From the NCBI GenBank assembly GCA_029202545.1, contig CP119311.1, positions 6,634,001 to 6,698,000 of the forward strand: DNA of 64,000 nucleotides. The letters are read 5' to 3'. This document shows positions 44,621-53,297 of this stretch, in pieces. The notes under the pieces were generated by a model, which saw only the letters and a list, made by a program, of their open reading frames with translations, had not been told where the DNA came from and searched no databases. A program made the translations under genes and the position numbers. How positions within the stretch are numbered: position 1 is the stretch's first letter; each line of letters opens with the position of its first letter. Source of the DNA: Candidatus Pseudobacter hemicellulosilyticus. Lineage in GTDB: Bacteria; Bacteroidota; Bacteroidia; Chitinophagales; Chitinophagaceae.

Positions 44621-45499
44621 ATGCAAATTTTAGACGGGCAACTTGTATCGCAGGCCACCAAAGATGAATTGCGCCTAAAAGTAGGGCATTTGATTAGTTC
44701 AGGAAAAAAGGTCCCCCATCTCGCCGCCATCCTGGTTGGTGATAACGGCGCCAGCCAGACCTATGTAGGCGCCAAAGTCCGCACCTGTGAAGAGATCGGC
44801 TTCAAATCAAGCCTGGTCCGTTTGCCGGAAGATATCAGCGAATTCAAGCTGCTGAATGAAATTGCAGCGCTCAACCAGGATCCGGATGTAGATGGTATCC
44901 TGGTACAGTTACCGCTCCCCAAACATATTTCAGACGAAAAAGTGATCAATGCCATTGATCCTTCCAAAGATGTGGACGGCTTCCACCCTGTCAGCGTGGG
45001 CCGTATGGTCCAGGGCCTGCCCACATTCATAGCAGCCACTCCGCATGGCATCATGCTCATGCTGGAACATTATAAAATAAATACCAAAGGCATGCATGCC
45101 GTAGTGGTTGGCCGCAGCAATATTGTAGGCCGTCCCATGAGCGTGCTGCTCAGCTCCAATACCAATCCCGGCAATTGCACGGTGACTATCTGCCACTCCC
45201 ATACCAGGAACCTGTCAGCGCTTTGCCTCAGCGCCGATATTATTGTGGCAGCCCTGGGCAAACCTGAATTTGTCACTGCGGATATGGTCAAAGAAGGCGC
45301 CATCGTCATTGACGTGGGTATTACGCGGGTGCCTGACGCCACCAAAAAACGTGGTTACGCCATCAAAGGAGATGTGGACTTCGCCAATGTATCTCCCAAA
45401 TGCAGTTATATCACCCCCGTACCTGGTGGAGTAGGGCCCATGACCATTGCCGCCCTTATGACCAATACATACCGGGCATGTATGGAGAGGAATGGATAG
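44621..45499 (+). CDS. folD: Methylenetetrahydrofolate dehydrogenase / methenyltetrahydrofolate cyclohydrolase
   Basis: 292 residues. It interconverts 5,10-methylene- and 10-formyl-tetrahydrofolate, supplying one-carbon units. The catalytic Tyr48 and Lys52 are in SQTYVGAKVRTCEEIG. The signature segments DGILVQLPLPKHI, KDVDGFHP and the NADP-binding GRSNIVGRPM, plus the closing TPVPGGVGPMTIAAL, are all present. The gene overlaps queE by 8 nt, so both are probably expressed together. Confidence 0.97.
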   Translation: MQILDGQLVSQATKDELRLKVGHLISSGKKVPHLAAILVGDNGASQTYVGAKVRTCEEIGFKSSLVRLPEDISEFKLLNEIAALNQDPDVDGILVQLPLPKHISDEKVINAIDPSKDVDGFHPVSVGRMVQGLPTFIAATPHGIMLMLEHYKINTKGMHAVVVGRSNIVGRPMSVLLSSNTNPGNCTVTICHSHTRNLSALCLSADIIVAALGKPEFVTADMVKEGAIVIDVGITRVPDATKKRGYAIKGDVDFANVSPKCSYITPVPGGVGPMTIAALMTNTYRACMERNG

Positions 45500-46133
45500 T
45501 TACCTTTGTGATATGATCCACCCGGCGCCACCAATTACGCAACTGCCCGTTATGGAATCCTTTTATACCCTCCAGGGGGAAGGCTACCACCAGGGCAAGG
45601 CCGCTTACTTCATCCGCCTCGGCGGCTGTGATGTGGGCTGCGTATGGTGTGATGTGAAAGACAGCTGGGACCGCCATGCGCATCCCCTGCAAAGTATTGA
45701 GGAGATTGTAAAGGGCGCAGCCGCCTTTCCCGGCAGGCTGGCCGTGGTGACCGGCGGTGAACCACTGATGCACCAGCTGGATCCGCTGACAAATGCCCTG
45801 CACGCAGCCGGCTTCCAGACCAATATTGAAACCTCCGGCGCCCACCCGCTCAGTGGAGAATGGGACTGGATCTGCCTTTCGCCCAAAAAATTCAAAATGC
45901 CCCTGCCGGAGATCATGCCCCTGGCCAATGAACTCAAGGTGGTAGTGTTCAATAAGTCGGATTTTGACTGGGCCGAAAAACATGCCGCCCTGGTAAACCC
46001 CTCCTGTAAGCTGTACCTGCAGCCGGAATGGAGCAAGGCAAGCCAGATGACCCCGCTCATAGTGGACTATATCAAGCAAAATCCCCGCTGGGAATTTTCC
46101 GTCCAGCTGCACAAGTACATCAATGTTCCATAG
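45492..46133 (+). CDS. queE: 7-carboxy-7-deazaguanine synthase (radical SAM)
   Basis: 213 residues from ATG 45492, which overlaps the end of folD; a second ATG at 45513 (MIHPAPPITQ) is equally credible. It performs the ring contraction that creates the 7-deazaguanine core of queuosine and related compounds. The radical-SAM cluster is Cys46-x3-Cys50-x2-Cys53 (GGCDVGCVWCDVK), preceded by FYTLQGEGYHQGKAAYFIRL and followed by VVTGGEPLMHQ and IETSGAHPL. queC, queD and queF are not in the window. Confidence 0.95.
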   Translation: MDSYLCDMIHPAPPITQLPVMESFYTLQGEGYHQGKAAYFIRLGGCDVGCVWCDVKDSWDRHAHPLQSIEEIVKGAAAFPGRLAVVTGGEPLMHQLDPLTNALHAAGFQTNIETSGAHPLSGEWDWICLSPKKFKMPLPEIMPLANELKVVVFNKSDFDWAEKHAALVNPSCKLYLQPEWSKASQMTPLIVDYIKQNPRWEFSVQLHKYINVP

Positions 46134-46281
46134 GCAGCAATTCCTGCCGGCCGGTTTGTTATTGCAGGCGCCCTCACCCATCAAATAAAAATGGTATACT
46201 ACCGTTTTTAACAATTGAATATTATCTTGCTGCCTGCCATTAACGTCCTGGATATGGTATCCGGACTAAAAACCATCCGAT

Positions 46282-48195
46282 ATGGTTATGAAAAAACTCT
46301 GTACCATTATCTGCCTCTTATCGATAACCTTATTGAGCTACGCCCAGTACGATCCTGCACGTGTGCCTAAAAAAGCCGTCAAACTGTATGAATCTGCTAT
46401 ACAGAAAGCCCAGGAGGGAGATTTTCCCGGCGGTATCCGCCTCCTGCAGGACGCCGTAAAAACAGATCCCCGTTTCCTGGATGCCTATCTATCTATTGCC
46501 GGCATGCACGGAGAAATGAAACAATACGATCAGGCTATTGAGCATTACGAGAAGGCCATTGCAATAGACAGTACCTATGCCCGTGATTATCTCCTGCCTT
46601 ACTCCATAAACCTGGCCGGCAAAGGCGCTTTCAGCCAGGCGCTTTCAGCCATCAACTCTTTTCTCACCATACCTAACCTGAACGAGCAAAGCCGGCGCAA
46701 CGGCGATTTCCGCCGCAGAAGCTACCAGTTTGCGCTGGACTATGCCAGCCAGAAACCATTGGGTGAATACAAGTTCAATCCCACCAATATGGGAGACAGC
46801 ATCAACTCTGCTTTCTCCGAATATTATCCCGCCCTCACCATTGACGGCGAGGAGTTCCTGTTCACCCGCCGGGTGAATGGCATCAACGAGGATTTTTACA
46901 GCGCCCTGCGCTCCCCCAAAGGCTGGAGCATAGCGCGTCCCTTATCAGGCGCCATTAATTCGGCCGCCAACGAAGGCGCCCAGAGTATCTCTCAGGACGG
47001 CCAGTGGCTGATCTTCACCGGTTGTAATTTCCCCGGTGGGGCCGGCAGCTGCGATCTCTATATATCCTTCCTCACCCCCCGCGGCTGGAGTGAGCCTGAA
47101 AATCTTGGTAACCGCATCAATACCGAATACTGGGAATCCGCCCCCTCCCTTTCTCCTGATAAACGCGACCTCTATTTTGCCAGCAGCCGCCCCGGTGGTT
47201 ATGGCGGCAGCGATATCTATGTCAGCCATCTCCTGCCCAACGGACAATGGAGCGAACCGGAGAACCTGGGGCCCGAGGTCAATTCCGCCGGCAGTGAAAG
47301 CTGTCCTTTTATCCATGCCGATAACCAGACCCTTTATTTCACTTCGAATGGGCATCTGGGTTATGGCGGAGATGATCTCTTTGTCAGCCGCAAGAATAGC
47401 AAAGGGGGCTGGAGTAAAGCACAGAACCTGGGTTACCCCATCAATACCATCGAAAATGAAGGCAGCCTGGTAGTGGCTGCCGATGGCTATACAGCTTATT
47501 ATGCCAGTGACCGCAGCGATAGCCGCGGCGGGCTGGACCTCTATACTTTTGAGCTTCGCAGTGATATCCGGCCGGCCCGTACCCTCTGGGTGAAAGGTAG
47601 GGTCTATGATCAGAAGACCGGCAAAGGACTGCCCTCGGCGGTAGAACTGACCGATCTCTCTTCGCAGGAAGTGCTGAGCAAAGTGCAGACAGACGCAACC
47701 GGCAATTACCTGGTGACCCTGCCGGTAGGAAAGGACTATGCCTTTAATGTAAACCGCAAGGGCTATCTCTTTTACTCGGCCAATTTCTCCCTCAGCAGTG
47801 GCGCCGACTCTGTATATGCCATTGATATTCCCCTGCAACCCATAGAAACTAATGCCAGTATTGTACTCAACAATATTTTCTTCGCCACCAATAAATATGA
47901 TCTGCAGCCGGCCTCCACTTCCGAGCTGGATAAGCTGTACGTGTTGCTGCGCGACAATCCCACGCTCATCATCCAGATCAACGGGCATACGGATAACGTA
48001 GGCAAGGCCGAGGACAACCTGGTACTGTCCAATAACCGGGCACAGGCCGTGGTCAATTACCTGGTCAATAAAGGCATTGCCCAGCAAAGGCTCAGCTTTA
48101 AAGGCTATGGGGCTACCCTGCCCATTGCCGGTAATGATACGGAAGCCGGAAGGGCACAGAACCGGCGGACTGAACTGAAGGTGCTGTCGCAATAA
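46282..48195 (+). CDS. OmpA-family protein with TPR and WD40-like (PD40) repeats
   Basis: 637 residues. Signal peptide (MVMKKLCTIICLLSITLLSYA), TPR helices (about 30-150, QDAVKTDPRFLDAYLSIA, YDQAIEHYEKAIAID), a propeller of PD40-type strands (about 170-420, SPDKRDLYFASSRPGGYGGS, LYFTSNGHLGYGGDDLFVS), a carboxypeptidase-D-like domain (about 440-515), and an OmpA C-terminal peptidoglycan-binding domain (about 530-637, IQINGHTDNVGKAEDN, RLSFKGYGATLPIAGND, NRRTELKV). It should link the outer membrane to peptidoglycan. Proteins of this plan often accompany PorP-like type IX secretion parts, but none is adjacent here. A weak hairpin (48196-48211) follows the stop. Confidence 0.92.
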   Translation: MVMKKLCTIICLLSITLLSYAQYDPARVPKKAVKLYESAIQKAQEGDFPGGIRLLQDAVKTDPRFLDAYLSIAGMHGEMKQYDQAIEHYEKAIAIDSTYARDYLLPYSINLAGKGAFSQALSAINSFLTIPNLNEQSRRNGDFRRRSYQFALDYASQKPLGEYKFNPTNMGDSINSAFSEYYPALTIDGEEFLFTRRVNGINEDFYSALRSPKGWSIARPLSGAINSAANEGAQSISQDGQWLIFTGCNFPGGAGSCDLYISFLTPRGWSEPENLGNRINTEYWESAPSLSPDKRDLYFASSRPGGYGGSDIYVSHLLPNGQWSEPENLGPEVNSAGSESCPFIHADNQTLYFTSNGHLGYGGDDLFVSRKNSKGGWSKAQNLGYPINTIENEGSLVVAADGYTAYYASDRSDSRGGLDLYTFELRSDIRPARTLWVKGRVYDQKTGKGLPSAVELTDLSSQEVLSKVQTDATGNYLVTLPVGKDYAFNVNRKGYLFYSANFSLSSGADSVYAIDIPLQPIETNASIVLNNIFFATNKYDLQPASTSELDKLYVLLRDNPTLIIQINGHTDNVGKAEDNLVLSNNRAQAVVNYLVNKGIAQQRLSFKGYGATLPIAGNDTEAGRAQNRRTELKVLSQ

Positions 48196-48289
48196 GCCCG
48201 TAAACCCGGGCCTCATCCTTTTTCCTGCGGGCAATATACCCGTTGTATTTTTTTTACATACCTTAGCAGCTAACCTTAACGTATACCCG

Positions 48290-49393
48290 ATGGATCAGGA
48301 ACTGATTTACCGGCTCGCCCTGCCACGCGTACCGGGGATCGGGCATGTGCATGCCAAAACGCTGGCCCTGCATTTTGGATCGGCCAGCGCCATTTTCCAG
48401 GCCAGCCCGCAAGCGCTGGGCAGCCTGGATGGGATTGGCCCTGCCCGGGCCCGGGCGATACTTGGTTTCAGGGATTTTACGGCCAGCGAAAAAGAGCTCG
48501 CTTTTTTCCGGCGTTATGGGGTGCAGCCGCTCTGGATCAGGGATGCAGATTACCCGCAGCGGTTGCTGGATTGTTATGATCCGCCTACCCTGCTTTTCCG
48601 GAAAGGCAGCGCCGCCCTGAATACGGAGCGGCTGGTAGCCGTTGTTGGCACCCGCCAGCCCAGTGTATATGGCCGGCAGCTGACGGAGCAGCTGATCCGG
48701 GCGCTGGCGCCTTATCAGCCCACTATTGTCAGCGGGCTGGCGCTGGGCATTGACGGACTCGCCCACCGGGAAGCCCTGGCCTGCGGCCTGCCCACCATTG
48801 CAGTACTGGCGCATGGACTGGCCACCTGTTATCCCGGCGAACATGCCGGTCTGGCCCGGGAAATGATCCGGAACGGAGGAGCGCTGCTGACAGAGTTCAG
48901 CAGCAGGAGCCAGCCCGATAAACACCATTTTCCCATCCGTAACCGGATAGTGGCCGGAATGTGTGACGCTATCATAGTAGTGGAAACAGGGCTGCGTGGC
49001 GGCAGCATGATCACGGCCGAACTGGCCAACGGCTACCATAAAGAAGTATTTACTTTTCCTGGCAGGACCATTGATACCCGGAGTGCAGGCTGTAACCTGC
49101 TGCTGCGTACCCACAAGGCCAGTATGCTCACAGACGGGCAGCAGCTGGCGGAACAACTGGGCTGGGCGGACCGCCCGCAGCCTCCCAACCATCCGCAGCA
49201 GGAATTGTTATTTCCCTGTAGTGATGCCGCAGCAACCATACGCCGGGTCCTGCAGCAGGCGGATAGTATGGCCCTTGATGAGCTCTTTTCCCGTAGCGGG
49301 CTCAGCAGCAGCCATGCGGCAGCGGCTATCCTGGAGCTGGAACTGAAGCAGGCTGTGGAGGTTTTGCCCGGGAAAAGGTACAGGCTGGCATAA
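48290..49393 (+). CDS. dprA: DNA-processing protein DprA
   Basis: 367 residues. DprA loads RecA onto incoming single-stranded DNA during natural transformation. An N-terminal helical/HhH region (about 1-70, LGSLDGIGPARARAIL) is followed by the Rossmann-like core (about 110-290: VAVVGTRQPSVYGRQL, IVSGLALGIDGLAHREAL, FPIRNRIVAGMCDAIIVVE, GGSMITAELA) and a C-terminal winged helix (about 305-367). Length and motifs are normal. It is the only clear competence gene here, though a ComEA-like domain occurs in the gene at 41471-43636. Confidence 0.96.
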   Translation: MDQELIYRLALPRVPGIGHVHAKTLALHFGSASAIFQASPQALGSLDGIGPARARAILGFRDFTASEKELAFFRRYGVQPLWIRDADYPQRLLDCYDPPTLLFRKGSAALNTERLVAVVGTRQPSVYGRQLTEQLIRALAPYQPTIVSGLALGIDGLAHREALACGLPTIAVLAHGLATCYPGEHAGLAREMIRNGGALLTEFSSRSQPDKHHFPIRNRIVAGMCDAIIVVETGLRGGSMITAELANGYHKEVFTFPGRTIDTRSAGCNLLLRTHKASMLTDGQQLAEQLGWADRPQPPNHPQQELLFPCSDAAATIRRVLQQADSMALDELFSRSGLSSSHAAAAILELELKQAVEVLPGKRYRLA

Positions 49394-49398
49394 AACAG

Positions 49399-49426
49399 CA
49401 CATCACGCAGCAAGCCGCGTGATGTG
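49399..49426 (+). terminator. Hairpin after dprA without a U-tract
   Basis: Perfect 10-bp stem CACATCACGC (49399-49408) / GCGTGATGTG (49417-49426) with an 8-nt loop, 5 nt after the dprA stop. No T-run follows, so it may be a weak terminator or a protein-binding dyad upstream of guaB. Confidence 0.4.
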
Positions 49427-49508
49427 ACAGGTCATTGATTGTTTTAAAGGAGAAGACAAAGGTCTGAACTTCTCCGCTGGCAGACAATACCACTTTCGTG
49501 TGAATTTT

Positions 49509-49541
49509 TTTGGAGGTTATTTATCTACTACCTTACCTTTG
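49509..49541 (+). promoter_or_regulatory. Canonical Bacteroidota promoter of guaB
   Basis: TTTG (49509-49512), a 21-nt spacer and TACCTTTG (49534-49541) form a complete TTTG/TAnnTTTG promoter. Only three bases (CAC) separate the -7 box from the ATG at 49545, implying a leaderless or nearly leaderless transcript. It also argues against an upstream GTG start at 49500. Confidence 0.78.
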
Positions 49542-49544
49542 CAC

Positions 49545-51044
49545 ATGGCAAGAATAAATTCTACTCCCCCGGTAAAATCCCCCTACTCAAGTAAGTTTTT
49601 TGGCGAAGGTTACACATTTGATGATGTGCTGCTGGTTCCGGCCTATTCCCAGGTGCTGCCCCGCGATGTAGATATCCGTACCAATCTGACCAAAGAGCTC
49701 GTATTGAACGTTCCCATTCTGTCTTCTGCTATGGACACTGTAACAGAAGCCAACCTGGCCATTGCCCTGGCGCGGGAAGGGGGCTTGGGTATTCTCCATA
49801 AGAATATGAGCATAGAAAAGCAGGCAGACCAGGTCCGTAAGGTCAAACGCAGCGAAAGCGGCCTGATCCTGGACCCCATTACCCTGCATGACAATGCCAG
49901 CATTGGCGATGCCCTCCACCTTATGAAAGAGAACAAGATCGGCGGCATTCCCATTGTAGATAACGGTAAGAAGCTGGTAGGTATCCTCACCAACCGCGAT
50001 CTCCGCTTTGAAACCGACAAAAACCGCAAGGTAAAAGAGGTGATGACCAGCGAAAACCTGATCACCGCCCCCGAAGGCACCGACCTCAAAAAAGCAGAAA
50101 AGATCCTCCGTCAGCATAAGATCGAGAAATTACCGGTGATCCGTAAGGACGGCACCCTGGTAGGCCTCATTACTTATCGTGATATCCACCAGCTGCATGG
50201 CTATCCCAATGCCGTGAAAGATGCTTATGGCCGTCTCCTGGTAGGCGCCGCACTGGGTATTACCCGCGATCTCCTGGACCGCGCCGGCGCTCTGCAGCAG
50301 ATCGGTGTGGATGTGGTTTGCCTGGACAGCGCCCATGGTCATAGCAAGGGTGTACTGGAAGCCCTCAAAGCCGTGAAAAAGAACTTCCGGAAATTACAGG
50401 TCATTGCAGGCAATATCGGTACTGCCGCAGGCGCCAAAGCATTGGTGGATGCTGGTGCAGACGCTGTGAAAGTGGGCATTGGACCGGGTTCTATCTGTAC
50501 TACCCGTATTGTGGCCGGCGCCGGCGTTCCCCAGATCACCGCTATCATGGAAGCTGCTTCCGTTCTCCATAAACTGAAGGTCCCCCTCATTGCAGACGGT
50601 GGTATCCGTTATACCGGCGATATGGTGAAAGCCCTGGCTGCCGGCGCCAACCTGGTAATGATGGGCAGTGTGTTTGCCGGAACAGAAGAAAGCCCTGGCG
50701 ATACCATTATCTATGAAGGCCGTAAATTCAAACAATACCGTGGTATGGGCTCCATTGGCGCTATGAGCCAGGGTAGCGGCGACCGCTACTTCCAGGATGT
50801 GGAAGACGACGTCAAGAAATTTGTACCCGAAGGAATTGAAGGACGCGTAGCTTTCAAAGGTCACCTGAGTGAGATCGTTTACCAGTATGTAGGCGGCCTC
50901 CGCTCCGGCATGGGCTACTGCGGTGCTAAAGACATCCGGGCCCTGCAACAGGCCCAGTTTGTCCGCATCACCAACGCTGGTATGAAAGAAAGCCATGCAC
51001 ACGACGTGGAGATCACCAGGGAAGCACCCAATTACAGCAGATAA
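49545..51044 (+). CDS. guaB: IMP dehydrogenase
   Basis: 499 residues from ATG 49545 (MARINSTPPVK). It oxidises IMP to XMP, the first committed step of GMP synthesis. The barrel is interrupted by two CBS domains (about 95-215, NKIGGIPIVDNGKKLVGIL, HKIEKLPVIRKDGTLVGLI). The catalytic Cys318 is in GIGPGSICTTRI, and the phosphate-binding IADGGIRYTGD and flap KQYRGMGSIGAM are intact. It is followed at 44 nt by the Lnb-like gene on the same strand. Confidence 0.97.
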   Translation: MARINSTPPVKSPYSSKFFGEGYTFDDVLLVPAYSQVLPRDVDIRTNLTKELVLNVPILSSAMDTVTEANLAIALAREGGLGILHKNMSIEKQADQVRKVKRSESGLILDPITLHDNASIGDALHLMKENKIGGIPIVDNGKKLVGILTNRDLRFETDKNRKVKEVMTSENLITAPEGTDLKKAEKILRQHKIEKLPVIRKDGTLVGLITYRDIHQLHGYPNAVKDAYGRLLVGAALGITRDLLDRAGALQQIGVDVVCLDSAHGHSKGVLEALKAVKKNFRKLQVIAGNIGTAAGAKALVDAGADAVKVGIGPGSICTTRIVAGAGVPQITAIMEAASVLHKLKVPLIADGGIRYTGDMVKALAAGANLVMMGSVFAGTEESPGDTIIYEGRKFKQYRGMGSIGAMSQGSGDRYFQDVEDDVKKFVPEGIEGRVAFKGHLSEIVYQYVGGLRSGMGYCGAKDIRALQQAQFVRITNAGMKESHAHDVEITREAPNYSR

Positions 51045-51088
51045 AGCACGGTAGTCCCGGACAACGGAACAACACAAAATAGACTCGG

Positions 51089-52249
51089 ATGAAAATAGCC
51101 AGGCTGCTCCTTTTCCTATTGGCGCTGCATTTTACCGGAACCAGCTATGCCCGGCAGGACTCTACCTGCCGGCTGCGCATCAGTCTCCTCACCTGCAGCC
51201 CGGGCGAGGAGCTGTATTCCGCCTTTGGCCATACGGCCATACGGGTGGTTGACAGCACCCTTGGGACCGATATCGTATACAACTATGGGACCTTTGACGA
51301 CAGTGATCCCGATTTCTACCTGAAGTTCACCAAAGGCCTCATGCTGTATGCCCTGTCCGCTTATCCCTTTGCGGACTTTGTACGGGAATACCAGTATTAC
51401 CAGCGGGGAGTGATTGAACAGACGCTGCAGCTGTCCTGTGCGCAGGCATTGCAGCTGGCCGCCGCCCTCCGAAAGAACAATATGCCGGAGAACCGCTTTT
51501 ACAATTACTATTTCCATACGGATAACTGTACCACCCGGGCCCGGGATATGATAGCACAGCAGAGCGGCGCCGGTATCAGTTTCAACAATATCCTGGGGGC
51601 TACAGCGCCCACCTACCGGGAACTGATCCACAGCTACCTGGATAAGGGCGGACAATACTGGAGCAAGTTTGGGATCGATATCCTGCTGGGCGCCAACCTG
51701 GACAAGACCGTCAGCAACCAGGAAGCCATGTTCCTGCCCGATTACCTGCTGAAAGGCGTGGACAGCGCCTTCGTGGAAAATGCACCGTTAGTAGCTTCCA
51801 AACAGGTGATCCTCCCGGAAACGCCGCTGGACCAATCCGCCAAAACCCTGCTGACGCCACTGACCTTTTTTGCCGGACTGCTGGTACTCATCGGTGGCCT
51901 TTCCCTGCTTCCCAGCAAAGGAGTACGCAAACTGCTCACCGCTTTTGATATTTTCTTTTTCCTGTCACTGGGCATCCTGGGTATCCTGCTGCTCAGTTTG
52001 TGGATAGTGCGGGTGGATGATGTTTGTCGCAACAACCTCAACCTGCTCTGGGCTTTACCCACTCATTTACCCCTGGCCTTTATTTTGTGGAGCAGGAAGG
52101 AATGGATCAGGCGCTATTTCCGTTTTGTTTTCTTTTTTACCCTGCTGGTAACGGTCTGCTGGTTCTTTTTACCCCAGCAGCTGAACCTGGCGGTAGCGCC
52201 CATATTGGGACTTATCCTGGTACGCAGCTGGTACAGGACCAAAGCATAA
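51089..52249 (+). CDS. DUF4105 / Lnb-like membrane protein, candidate lipoprotein N-acyltransferase
   Basis: 386 residues. Signal peptide (about 1-21), a periplasmic domain with conserved-looking His48 (ELYSAFGHTAIRV), His143 and Cys147 (YYFHTDNCTTRARDMI), and four to five C-terminal membrane helices (about 255-385). This is the DUF4105 layout, now named after the Lnb N-terminal periplasmic domain; Lnb was reported as the enzyme that N-acylates lipoproteins in Bacteroides. I infer the same role here from architecture only. It follows guaB by 44 nt and precedes an alpha/beta hydrolase by 25 nt. Confidence 0.85.
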   Translation: MKIARLLLFLLALHFTGTSYARQDSTCRLRISLLTCSPGEELYSAFGHTAIRVVDSTLGTDIVYNYGTFDDSDPDFYLKFTKGLMLYALSAYPFADFVREYQYYQRGVIEQTLQLSCAQALQLAAALRKNNMPENRFYNYYFHTDNCTTRARDMIAQQSGAGISFNNILGATAPTYRELIHSYLDKGGQYWSKFGIDILLGANLDKTVSNQEAMFLPDYLLKGVDSAFVENAPLVASKQVILPETPLDQSAKTLLTPLTFFAGLLVLIGGLSLLPSKGVRKLLTAFDIFFFLSLGILGILLLSLWIVRVDDVCRNNLNLLWALPTHLPLAFILWSRKEWIRRYFRFVFFFTLLVTVCWFFLPQQLNLAVAPILGLILVRSWYRTKA

Positions 52250-52274
52250 TTGAACTGAATCAACAATAGCAACC

Positions 52275-53096
52275 ATGAGCAGCAAATCAATGATCAACTG
52301 GAAAGGCGATGACTACCATTACCAGGTAACAGGAAAAGGACCGGCTATCCTGCTGGTGCATGGCTTTGCTGAAGACAGCCGGGTATGGGACCAGCAGGTG
52401 CCGCACCTGTCGGCCGATTTCCAGGTGATCACGGTGGATATCCCGGGCAGTCATGCCAATAGTGCCGATAGTCCTCCGCAGGCTGCCAGCATGGAAGAAT
52501 TTGCTGAAGGATTACAGGCCATCCTGGACCAGGAAAAAATTGACCAGGCCATCCTCATTGGACATAGCATGGGTGGTTATATCAGCCTGGCCTTTGCTGC
52601 ACAGTTCCCTGACCGCCTCCGGGCTTTCGGGCTTTTCCATTCCACCGCCCTCTCTGATAGCGAGGAGCGCAAGACCATCCGCCGCCGCGGTATTGAGTTC
52701 ATACAGAACAATGGCGCGGAAAGATTCCTGGAACAATCTATCCCCAATCTTTTCTCCGAAGACTATAAAAAAGCCAATCCGGCCACGGTGCAGGCCTGCA
52801 TCCGGCGTTATGCGCCACATTTGCCACCAGCAGCGCTGATCCGCTATTATGAGGCCATGATCGCCCGGCCGGACCGCACAACCGTACTGCAAACCTTCCC
52901 CCGCCCCATCCTCTTTGTGCTGGGCCGCCATGACGGGACCATCCCGCCCGACCAGCTATTGCCCCAGACCCACCTGCCCGCTATCTCCGTAGTGGAGATC
53001 CTGGAAAAATCAGGACATATGGGTATGCTGGAAGAAACAGAACGGACCAATGCCCTGCTGCACCGCTTCTGCCGTGACCTGGTCCCCAACGCATAG
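52275..53096 (+). CDS. Alpha/beta hydrolase
   Basis: 273 residues, cytoplasmic. The catalytic triad can be placed as Ser98 (LIGHSMGGYIS), Asp220 (LGRHDGTIPP) and His248 (KSGHMGMLEE), with the oxyanion hole in LLVHGFAEDS (residues 27-36). It belongs to the MhpC/BioH-like hydrolases of broad substrate range; the substrate is unknown. It lies 25 nt after the Lnb-like gene and may be co-transcribed, but nothing links their functions. Confidence 0.92.
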   Translation: MSSKSMINWKGDDYHYQVTGKGPAILLVHGFAEDSRVWDQQVPHLSADFQVITVDIPGSHANSADSPPQAASMEEFAEGLQAILDQEKIDQAILIGHSMGGYISLAFAAQFPDRLRAFGLFHSTALSDSEERKTIRRRGIEFIQNNGAERFLEQSIPNLFSEDYKKANPATVQACIRRYAPHLPPAALIRYYEAMIARPDRTTVLQTFPRPILFVLGRHDGTIPPDQLLPQTHLPAISVVEILEKSGHMGMLEETERTNALLHRFCRDLVPNA

Positions 53097-53297
53097 GTCC
53101 TGTTTCCCGTATTTTTTAGGGGTTCCCCGCTACTATTCCGGCTATTTTAAAAATCGCATTAAAATCCGCGTGCAAACATCGGTGTGCAACCCTTTCCCTG
53201 CCCCGATTGTCGTATTTTCAGCTTTCACCCGCAGGTGATCCCGGCCTGCAGGTGATGGAAGATAGCCGGATGCTGTCAGGAACCAGGGACTAACAAT

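Noticed and set aside
48196..48211. Hairpin GCCCG/CGGGC as terminator of the OmpA-family gene
   Set aside because: The stem is only five base pairs and the T-run starts several bases later; too weak to list as a feature.
46945..48234. 429-codon minus-strand frame
   Set aside because: Antisense to the OmpA-family gene, with no recognisable domain.
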